From assembly GCA_001802655.1 (NCBI GenBank), contig MGZO01000077.1:27468-40126 (forward strand): 12,659 nucleotides of DNA. Direction: 5' to 3'. Position numbers and translations under genes: made by a program. The DNA comes from Hydrogenophilales bacterium RIFOXYD1_FULL_62_11. GTDB taxonomy: Bacteria > Pseudomonadota > Gammaproteobacteria > Burkholderiales > Thiobacillaceae. Positions 6,989-12,659 of this stretch are shown piece by piece. Below the pieces are notes generated by a model, which worked only from the letters and a program-made list of their open reading frames with translations, was not told the origin of the DNA and made no database searches. The first letter of the stretch is position 1. Each line of letters starts with the position of its first letter.

Positions 6989-8410
6989 TTAACGGGGTTG
7001 TTGGTTAGCCCACTTCAAGTTTTGGTCATACCACACCCACACCTCTTCATCAGGCCACGAGAGTAGCTTTAGAAGAAGCCGTTCAGTAAAAGTGCGGACA
7101 CGAATCAGGTCCAAGCCAATCATTACGTCAACTCCTGCTCCAGCAACGTGGAAGAGACCGTTTCGCGCCCTGGCAGCCTTTTCAATTCCCTCTTCAAAGG
7201 GGATATCCACCCACAGGTCGCTGGTTTTGGGCTTATATCTTTCGCAAGCAACGCTGACTCGGCGAACGAGAGTAGTGCGCTTTAGTTCAGGCACCTTTTC
7301 ACACAGTTTGTCTCGAATTTCTTGATCGCTATCGTTCGTGAGCGGAATTAGCTCTTCGATCCTTTTGCGAATCTCCCGTTCGAACTTCTTCCAGCGTCCG
7401 GCGGTAAGTGCAAGCACTTCACCCTCTTCGAGGCAGCAAGCGAGAATCGCCTCCATAGCTGAGAAGGCCATAAAGTACGCCGTCTCGAGTTCAGCTGTGT
7501 ATGAGGCAGCAAGAAACTTGATTGCCTGCCGTAACTCCTCTGAGCGAGGAAATCCTCGAATCCCGTCAACGAGCCGTTGAAGCCCCCCCTTCCTGAGCGC
7601 GCGTGCATGGATGAGTTCATCACCGGAAGCTCGGCGTTTCACCAAATTCCATCTTCGTCTATGCACCATCCGTTTACCTTGAGCATCATTGTCCATGTAC
7701 TCAATTTGGTAGTAGTCAACCGTTTGTCGGTAGCACAGAGACAGCGCAATGCACGCATCAGAAAGGGCTTTTTTGAGGTGCTCGTGTACATCAAAGAGGC
7801 TCTCCGTAGGCTCAACCTCGAGGCGCCCCATAAACGTCGCTCGTTGAACCCTATTTGTAATTTCGTTTCCGTCAGCCTCGCTACTGCCGTATTCATAGGT
7901 GAGTCCAGCTTCAAGTTGCGCCTTGCCGAGCCGGAGTGGGATCAACCCTTCTTCTACGGGTTCTACTGAGGTATGGCCATCGTAGTGATGCTCATGAATC
8001 GTTGGTAGGGACAGGATGCCACTTGGCTGAAGTTGAATGATTACGGAGAGTTGCCTTGAGTGACTATGTAGCTCCTGAGTAATTCCGACTTGAACAGCGG
8101 CCACGCGCACCGAAGAACTCCGTGCCGAAGTCCCTGCATATGAGTTTTTCGCTCCGTCGATTCCTAGTAGCTCGACATCTGGCTGAATAGGATCCAAGCT
8201 ACGTAACCAGATGTGATTTTTGCCAGGATGTCCAAACGTATTGACTCCCCTACGTCTGTTTTGGTCGCCACCAATCCAGAGTATGTCAACGTCCAGCGCT
8301 GTCGGATCCCACCTCGAATACAAGATGGTTGCAACATATTCCGGTGGGTCACCGTCCGATGAATCTAGTTTTCCGTGAAAACTAAAATTAATTTCTTTGG
8401 ATACACCCAT
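6989..8410 (-). CDS. ApeA-like HEPN-domain protein, candidate anti-phage RNase
   Basis: I do not recognise this 473-residue protein with certainty. The C-terminal third is helical and looks like a HEPN domain. A helix with AYFMAFSAMEAIL (Glu320) is followed by RARNGLFHVAG, containing the HEPN nuclease motif RNxxxH (Arg416-His421). The first 200 residues look beta-rich and carry no motif I can name; a middle stretch (205-240) is helical. A beta N-terminus with a C-terminal HEPN is the outline of ApeA-type abortive-infection proteins. There is no signal peptide or membrane segment. Base composition differs from the neighbours: one sampled 60-base line is 48% GC, against 68% in a creD line. Codon use is also more AT-rich, suggesting lateral transfer. 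The ATG at 8410 has no evident Shine-Dalgarno sequence, so the exact start is uncertain. It separates the creBCD block from the VIT/exosortase pair. Confidence 0.6.
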   Translation of the reverse strand: MGVSKEINFSFHGKLDSSDGDPPEYVATILYSRWDPTALDVDILWIGGDQNRRRGVNTFGHPGKNHIWLRSLDPIQPDVELLGIDGAKNSYAGTSARSSSVRVAAVQVGITQELHSHSRQLSVIIQLQPSGILSLPTIHEHHYDGHTSVEPVEEGLIPLRLGKAQLEAGLTYEYGSSEADGNEITNRVQRATFMGRLEVEPTESLFDVHEHLKKALSDACIALSLCYRQTVDYYQIEYMDNDAQGKRMVHRRRWNLVKRRASGDELIHARALRKGGLQRLVDGIRGFPRSEELRQAIKFLAASYTAELETAYFMAFSAMEAILACCLEEGEVLALTAGRWKKFEREIRKRIEELIPLTNDSDQEIRDKLCEKVPELKRTTLVRRVSVACERYKPKTSDLWVDIPFEEGIEKAARARNGLFHVAGAGVDVMIGLDLIRVRTFTERLLLKLLSWPDEEVWVWYDQNLKWANQQPR

Positions 8411-8607
8411 TTGTAATGTGTCATTTCATCGTGGGAAATTCAATCGGCAAGGCTTGATATGGGTTTAAGTCTAGTCGAATGACCACTTCCGGGCCAACGT
8501 TGGATATCTAAGCTTAACTTTTAAGCGGGGCCGCTTCTGGCCGATACCGGCACTGAGTGCCGGTTCACTGACCTTCGGCTTGAGATTCGTTGTTGCCATT
8601 TGGCCGG
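8411..8607. other. Palindrome-rich non-coding gap between M23 gene and HEPN gene
   Basis: No gene is supported here. It contains GCTTAA-ctt-TTAAGC (8512-8526), GCGGGGCCGC (about 8525-8534) and ACCGGCA-ctgag-TGCCGGT (8546-8564). None is followed by a T tract in the minus-strand direction, so none is a convincing terminator for the M23 gene. The half nearer the HEPN gene is AT-richer. Any promoter for the HEPN gene must lie here, but I see no clear -35/-10 pair. It reads like a repeat remnant or insertion junction. Confidence 0.45.
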
Positions 8608-9132
8608 TTACGTCGATTGCTCTCTGAGCAGCCAATCCGGATTGCGATAGAACATCCGCTTCCACCCCTGTTTGCCCCACCGGAAATCCCACGGCCTTGG
8701 AACCAGCGTGAGCACCGAATAGTGCAGGTGGGCCGGTCGCCCGACGGCGTCGCCGGTGGCGCCTACCGCGCCGATCGGTGCACCGGCTGCGAGCCATCGG
8801 CCTTGCCGGGCGTCGATGCGGTTCAGGTGGGCGTAGTAGTGCAGCCAGCCGCGCGGCGTGATGAGCAGCGCGACGTTGCCGCCCAGCGAAATGTTTCCTG
8901 TGTAGAGCACCAGTCCGGATTGGGCGGCGACGACCGGCGTGCCGGTGCTGGCGAAAATGTCGATGCCCTTGTGCACGCCGGAGGCGCCCCAGTTGCCGTG
9001 CCAGAAGCTGGCCGGGTTCCAGTCGCGGCAGCTGGCGCCGGCCACGGGCTGGACGAAGCGGCCGGCCGGGGCAAGGGTTTCGATCAGGGCCAGCAGCAGG
9101 ACCGTCGGCCACAGGCGGCGCACGCGTTTCAT
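8608..9132 (-). CDS. M23 family (LytM-type) metallopeptidase, exported
   Basis: This 174-residue exported protein is a zinc peptidase of the LytM/lysostaphin fold that would cut peptide cross-links in peptidoglycan or regulate such cutting. A signal sequence (MKRVRRLWPTVLLLALIETL, extending to about residue 33) precedes the catalytic domain. The zinc ligands are present: His54 and Asp58 in HKGID, and the HLH motif (His135, His137) in GRPAHLHYSV. YYAHLN (99-104) is also typical, so the enzyme looks active. It lacks coiled coils and LysM domains and is essentially a bare catalytic domain. The ATG at 9132 overlaps the creD stop as ATGA, which indicates translational coupling and decides the start; the upstream in-frame extension to 9180 lies within creD and would precede the signal peptide. 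The coupling suggests it acts with CreD in envelope remodelling. Confidence 0.88.
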   Translation of the reverse strand: MKRVRRLWPTVLLLALIETLAPAGRFVQPVAGASCRDWNPASFWHGNWGASGVHKGIDIFASTGTPVVAAQSGLVLYTGNISLGGNVALLITPRGWLHYYAHLNRIDARQGRWLAAGAPIGAVGATGDAVGRPAHLHYSVLTLVPRPWDFRWGKQGWKRMFYRNPDWLLREQST

Positions 9133-10418
9133 GTCTCGGCGCGGCCGATGGCGCTCCAATCCAGCTTGCGGGTCAGCCACATGGTCAGTGCGAGCAGACC
9201 GAAGATGAGCCAGGCGCCCATGAGCAGGGCGTAGTCTTCCGAGGCGAGGAGCATGTACAGGCCGGCGTAGAGCAGGGCGTAGCCGATTCCGAGCACGGCC
9301 GCGCCGGTCCAGCTGCCGACCAGGGTGCGGCCGTAGGCGGCGACCATGGTGACGCAGGCGCCGGCGGCGACAAGGTAGGCGTTGAGAAAGGCGATGTGTT
9401 CGGACAGCGCCAACAGCAGCAGGAAGAACAGCACCACGGCGAAGCCGATCAGCAGGTATTGCAGCGGATGCACGGGCTTGCGCTTGATGGTTTCGAACAG
9501 GAAGAAACTGCCCAGGGTAAGCAGCACGAACAGGAAGCCGTAGCGCACGGCGCGGTCGGTCTGGGTGTAAGCGTCGACCGGATCGATCAGCGAGACGCCG
9601 AAGGAATCGGCGAAGCGCGCGTCGCTCTGTTGGGCCAGCATTTGGTCGCCGCCGGTGGCGAAGTCACTGACCCGCCAGCGGGCGCTGAATCCTTTGCTGC
9701 CGACTTCGCGCTGCTCGGGTAGAAAGCGGCCGTCGAAGCTGGGGTGCGGCCAGGCGGATTTCAGTTCGAGGTCGTTCTTCGAGGCGATGGGCACCCAGTC
9801 GAAGCGGCCGCTGCCGCCGACATCGAGCTGCACGGTCAGCTTCATCGGCTGGCCGAGTTCGGTCAGGTCGAGCGGGACATGGAAACCGCTGCTGATCTGG
9901 CCGCTTGGCGTGCCGGGCCGGGGTTCCAGTTCGCGACCGTCGGCGACGATGCGTGCCGTCTTGATGCCGCGCGGATCGCTGACGCCGAACACTAGTGCGG
10001 CGGATTCGATGATCTGCTCCGGCTCGGCCTGGAAGGCGGGGATGACGGCCTGCAATTGCAGCGCGGCCGAATAGATGTTGGCGCGGTAGATGCCGCGGTA
10101 GCGTTCTGAGACGCCCAGCGTGCCCTGGCCGGTGACGCTGTCCGGGCGGATCAGGCGCGAGCAGTCGTGCTCGACCGTGCGGCGCCGGCTGCCGTGTTCG
10201 TAGGTTTCGACGACGGTCTGCGGCTCGTGGCATTTCACCCACAGTAGCGGACCGACCAGTTGCTGTTCGCGGGCGTATTGCTCTGCGATGTTCTGGACGA
10301 CGCTGTCGCGCGTGGCACGCCGCTCGTCGACCTTCCATTGCACTTTGCCGACGGCGAAGATCAGGATCAGCGCCAGCAACGCCAGCGCGAAAAGTTTGGT
10401 ATTGAGCAGCTTGCCCAT
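9129..10418 (-). CDS. creD: CreD family inner membrane protein
   Basis: CreD is an inner-membrane protein of the CreBC regulon, linked in Enterobacteria, Pseudomonas and Stenotrophomonas to envelope integrity and to the response to beta-lactams and colicin E2. The 429 residues show one N-terminal membrane segment (about 7-24), a large periplasmic domain containing the family-typical LGVSERYRGIYRANIYSA (101-118), and five C-terminal membrane segments (about 292-310, 319-338, 345-362, 370-391, 397-416). The hallmark HPLQYLLIGFAVVLFFLLLL starts at residue 317 and continues into ALSEHIAF. Two periplasmic cysteines (63, 86) could pair. The ATG has a good GGGAG ribosome site. It starts 73 nt after creC, behind a repeat array that probably binds CreB, and its stop overlaps the M23 peptidase start. 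Its biochemical activity is unknown. Confidence 0.95.
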   Translation of the reverse strand: MGKLLNTKLFALALLALILIFAVGKVQWKVDERRATRDSVVQNIAEQYAREQQLVGPLLWVKCHEPQTVVETYEHGSRRRTVEHDCSRLIRPDSVTGQGTLGVSERYRGIYRANIYSAALQLQAVIPAFQAEPEQIIESAALVFGVSDPRGIKTARIVADGRELEPRPGTPSGQISSGFHVPLDLTELGQPMKLTVQLDVGGSGRFDWVPIASKNDLELKSAWPHPSFDGRFLPEQREVGSKGFSARWRVSDFATGGDQMLAQQSDARFADSFGVSLIDPVDAYTQTDRAVRYGFLFVLLTLGSFFLFETIKRKPVHPLQYLLIGFAVVLFFLLLLALSEHIAFLNAYLVAAGACVTMVAAYGRTLVGSWTGAAVLGIGYALLYAGLYMLLASEDYALLMGAWLIFGLLALTMWLTRKLDWSAIGRAET

Positions 10419-10460
10419 GATGGTCTCCCTGGATTGTGACGACCGAAGCTTGCCGACGCC

Positions 10461-10491
10461 GTGTGGGAGATTCGTGTGGGCTACGTGTGGA
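10461..10491 (-). promoter_or_regulatory. Direct-repeat array, candidate CreB operator upstream of creD
   Basis: Three 7-bp units on the + strand start at 10461 (GTGTGGG), 10474 (GTGTGGG) and 10485 (GTGTGGA), in steps of 13 and 11 bp. A degenerate fourth (GTGTTTT) stands at 10496, the next 11-bp step, inside the last codons of creC. On the coding strand the units read TCCAC-6-CCCAC-8-CCCAC, compared with TTCAC-6-TTCAC for E. coli CreB. The array ends 42 nt before the creD start. In E. coli, creD likewise has its own CreB-activated promoter. I see no clear -10 box here. Confidence 0.65.
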
Positions 10492-11934
10492 TCAGGTGTT
10501 TTTTGCTGCCGGAAGGTCGAGCCGGGCTTCGGCGCCGCCGTCCGGGTGATTGTCGAGGACGATGTCGCCGCCGTGGAGGCGGGCTGCTTCGCGCACCAGG
10601 TTGAGGCCGAGGCCGCTGCTGCGTTCGCCGCTGTCGGGGCGCGGCGTGGAGTAGAAACGTTCGAACAGGCGCGGCCGGGCGTAATCGGGAATGCCCGGAC
10701 CGCGATCGCGGATGCGCAGGCGCGCGTTGCCGTCCGCCGTTTCCAGTTCGACCGTGAGCGTGCCGCCGGCCGGGCTGAAGTCGATGGCGTTGTCGATCAG
10801 GTTGGCCACGGCCTGACGCAGCAGGAAACGGTTGCCGGGCACCTCGGCCGGAGCCAGCCGCACATCGGGGTGAAGCTGCTTGGCGGCAACACGCGCGGCG
10901 CGGGTGTCGAGCACGTCGGCCACCAGCGCGTCGAAGGCGATGCGCTCGACCTCGTCGAGGCGGTCGCGGTTTTCCGCGCGAGCGAGGTTGAGCACGCCTT
11001 CGACGATGCGTTGCAGGCGTTCGGATTCGGCGGCGATGTTGGTTTCCAGGCGTGCGCGCCGGTCGGCGTCGGTTTCATCGGGCAGCAGTTCGATCGCGCC
11101 GCGGATGGCGGCGATGGGACTTTTCAGTTCGTGCGCCAGCAGCTGCGAAACTTTTTCGACGTGGGCCTTGCCGTCCAGCTCGGCGCGCAGGTGTTCGAGC
11201 GCCTGTGCGAGCCGGCGCAGTTCGCCCCGGCCTTCGACCGGAATGCGGGCGCGGCGGCCTTCAGCGACTTCGTCAGCATGGGCGACCAGCCGGCGCAGGT
11301 CGCGCGTCATCCAGTAGGAAAAGGCCAGGGCCAGCAGCAGCGCCAGGCCGAACAGCCACCAGGCCGACTGCCAGGCCTTGGCCACGGTCAGGTCGATGAA
11401 GCCCTGGAACGAGCGCGACGGCTTGCCGACCGAGAGCACGCCGACAATGCGGCCGTCGCGCAGGACGGGCGCGGCGACGTACATCACGCTGCTGGTGCCG
11501 TCGTATTCGTTTTCGCGCGTGGTGCGGGCGCCGTATTCGCCCTTGAGGGTGCGGCTGACGTCGAGCCAGCGCGAGTAGTCCTTGCCGACGTCGCGGCCGG
11601 TGCTGTCGAAGACGACCCGGCCGGTCGGGTCGGTGACATAGATCCTCAGGTCGGGCTCGCTCTTCAATACGCCGTAGATGCGCGCGTCGAAACGGCGTTT
11701 TTCGTAAGCGCGGAACATGGCTTCAATGCCGGCCACGCGGGTAGGCTCCCCCGGCGCATGTGCCATTTCCTCGGCCGCCATTTCCGCCATCAGATTGGCA
11801 GTCTGCACCAGGGTTTCCTCGACCGACTGGCGTACGCCCGGCACGAGCTGGTCGGTGAACAGCTTCATCGCCAGCAGCACCGCCAGTACGGTGACCACGA
11901 CATAGCCGACGAAGAAGCGGACGAAGAAGTTCAA
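10492..11934 (-). CDS. creC: CreC sensor histidine kinase
   Basis: CreC is the membrane kinase that phosphorylates CreB. The 480 residues align with E. coli CreC from end to end. They comprise membrane segment 1 (about 8-26), a periplasmic sensor domain (about 27-185) with the shared motifs VPGVR, FDSTGRDVGKDYSRW and SSVMYVAAP, membrane segment 2 (about 190-208) and a HAMP linker. The H-box is HELKSPIAAIRGA with phospho-acceptor His268. The ATPase domain has N-box NLIDNAIDF (378-386), G1 DRGPGIP (410-416) and G2 GLGL (441-444). All catalytic motifs are present. The start is a TTG within TTGA, overlapping the creB stop; alignment of MNFFVRFFVGY with the E. coli N-terminus supports it. The stimulus is not known; metabolic state and PBP4 inhibition are reported inputs in other species. 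Confidence 0.95.
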   Translation of the reverse strand: MNFFVRFFVGYVVVTVLAVLLAMKLFTDQLVPGVRQSVEETLVQTANLMAEMAAEEMAHAPGEPTRVAGIEAMFRAYEKRRFDARIYGVLKSEPDLRIYVTDPTGRVVFDSTGRDVGKDYSRWLDVSRTLKGEYGARTTRENEYDGTSSVMYVAAPVLRDGRIVGVLSVGKPSRSFQGFIDLTVAKAWQSAWWLFGLALLLALAFSYWMTRDLRRLVAHADEVAEGRRARIPVEGRGELRRLAQALEHLRAELDGKAHVEKVSQLLAHELKSPIAAIRGAIELLPDETDADRRARLETNIAAESERLQRIVEGVLNLARAENRDRLDEVERIAFDALVADVLDTRAARVAAKQLHPDVRLAPAEVPGNRFLLRQAVANLIDNAIDFSPAGGTLTVELETADGNARLRIRDRGPGIPDYARPRLFERFYSTPRPDSGERSSGLGLNLVREAARLHGGDIVLDNHPDGGAEARLDLPAAKNT

Positions 11935-12620
11935 GCGCCGTCCCGCACCAGGCTGTAGCCGAGGCCGCGATGGGTGCGGATGAGGTCGCTGTCGGGCGCG
12001 GCCTCGGCCAGCTTGGCGCGCAGGGCCTTGATGTGCGTGTCGACCGAGCGCTCCAGGCTGGCCTCGGCCAGGCCTGCGGCGTCCATCAGTTCGGCCCGGC
12101 TGAAAACCTTTTCCGGGCGCGCCGCCATGGCTTTCAACATCAGGTATTCAGTGCGGCTCAGGTCGAGCGCCTGGCCCCGGCAGACGATGCGGGCGCGTTC
12201 GTCGTCTACCTGAATGAGGGCCGTTGTTGCAGTTGCATTTGCACTGACTGCGCCATTCCGGCTGCGCCGCAGAATGGTCTTCACCCGCGCCGCCAGTTCC
12301 CGTGGGCTGAAAGGCTTGAGCACATAATCGTCGGCGCCGATCTCCAAGCCTACTACGCGGTCGATTTCGTCGGAACGAGCAGTGAGGAAGATCACAGGAA
12401 TATCGGAAAAACCACGCAAGGAGCGGCACACGTCAAAACCGTTTCCATCCGGCAGGCCCACATCCAGGATTGCCAGATCGAATTTGCCCGTTGCCAGCAG
12501 GGCCAGCCCCTCGGCTGCGAGCGTCGTATGGCGGCAGTCCATGTTTTCCCGTGCAAGGGCGAGCATCACATTGTCGGCGATGGGCTTGTCGTCTTCTACC
12601 AGCAGAATGGAAGCGGTCAT
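11931..12620 (-). CDS. creB: CreB response regulator (OmpR/PhoB family)
   Basis: This 229-residue DNA-binding response regulator is the partner of CreC. The receiver domain (1-120) has the acidic pocket EDD (9-11), phospho-acceptor Asp53 in ILDVGLPDGNGF, Thr80 in FLTARS and Lys102 in LKPFSPRE. The run FLTARSDEIDRVVGLEIGAD is nearly identical to E. coli CreB. The C-terminal winged-helix domain (about 135-227) has the recognition-helix region RSVDTHIKALRAKL and ends in THRGLGYSL. It would bind the 11-bp-period repeats seen upstream of creD and the VIT/VWA gene. The ATG has no clear Shine-Dalgarno sequence. Immediately upstream another frame ends in ATGA across this start, so creB may be coupled to a gene just outside the window. 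Confidence 0.96.
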   Translation of the reverse strand: MTASILLVEDDKPIADNVMLALARENMDCRHTTLAAEGLALLATGKFDLAILDVGLPDGNGFDVCRSLRGFSDIPVIFLTARSDEIDRVVGLEIGADDYVLKPFSPRELAARVKTILRRSRNGAVSANATATTALIQVDDERARIVCRGQALDLSRTEYLMLKAMAARPEKVFSRAELMDAAGLAEASLERSVDTHIKALRAKLAEAAPDSDLIRTHRGLGYSLVRDGA

Positions 12621-12659
12621 GAGATGGGCATGAAGGTGAGGTACGCCCAGTTTAAGCCG

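Noticed and set aside
8505..8570. attC / integron-like recombination site
   Set aside because: The palindromes lack the RYYYAAC / GTTRRRY core pair and there is no integrase or cassette array.
6873..8585. 8-bp word GCTTGAGA on both sides of the HEPN gene (6873-6880 and 8578-8585) as a target-site duplication
   Set aside because: An 8-mer match between two stretches of about 150 bp is expected by chance about a third of the time, and there are no terminal inverted repeats or transposase.
8471..9112. Minus-strand frame overlapping the M23 peptidase and running past its end
   Set aside because: The overlapping M23 frame has a signal peptide and all zinc ligands. The tail of this frame resembles the spurious peptides seen over dispersed repeats.
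10288..11958. Long plus-strand open frame opposite creC
   Set aside because: It mirrors the full-length CreC gene, which aligns end to end with a known family. The plus-strand product has no recognisable motif.

Overview
The window looks like the chromosome of a chemolithoautotrophic, GC-rich betaproteobacterium of the Thiobacillus / Gallionellaceae / Rhodocyclales kind. This rests on three things: a form II RuBisCO gene followed by its cbbQ-cbbO activase pair, an exosortase with a PEP-CTERM protein, and a CreBCD-type envelope stress locus. The assignment is inferred from gene content, not from a phylogeny.

Region 1 (1-4127, + strand) is carbon fixation: the last 248 residues of CbbM, a rho-independent terminator, then cbbQ (MoxR-type AAA+ ATPase) and cbbO (VWA-domain adaptor). 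Together CbbQ and CbbO form the motor that releases inhibitory sugar phosphates from RuBisCO. Both gaps in this block are filled by short palindromic repeat elements (about 815-930 and 1758-1848).

Region 2 (4108-6763, - strand) is a two-gene unit: a secreted VIT/VWA protein ending in a PEP-CTERM sorting signal, followed with a 14-nt overlap by a small exosortase. The exosortase end runs into the 3' end of cbbO from the opposite strand.

Region 3 (about 6860-8600) looks like an island of lower GC. It carries one gene (6989-8410, -) with a C-terminal HEPN-type RNxxxH motif and an ApeA-like outline, so it is a candidate defence gene, plus palindrome-rich non-coding DNA.

Region 4 (8608-12620, - strand) reads creB - creC - creD - M23 peptidase, with overlapping or near-overlapping junctions except for a 73-nt gap before creD.

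The most interesting observation links regions 2 and 4. The DNA upstream of creD and upstream of the VIT/VWA gene carries the same array of direct repeats (+ strand GTGTGGR, - strand YCCACAC) with unit starts at offsets 0, 13, 24 (and 35 for the VIT gene), at nearly the same distance from the start codon. On the coding strand this reads (T/C/G)CCAC with an 11-bp period, very close to the E. coli CreB 'cre tag' TTCACnnnnnnTTCAC. I infer that CreBC controls a single envelope regulon here: CreD, an M23 peptidase, and a VIT/VWA surface protein with its own exosortase, with the HEPN gene inserted later between the two halves. This resembles the proteobacterial dedicated sortase systems (two-component system + sortase + VIT/VWA target), but with exosortase/PEP-CTERM instead of sortase/LPXTG.
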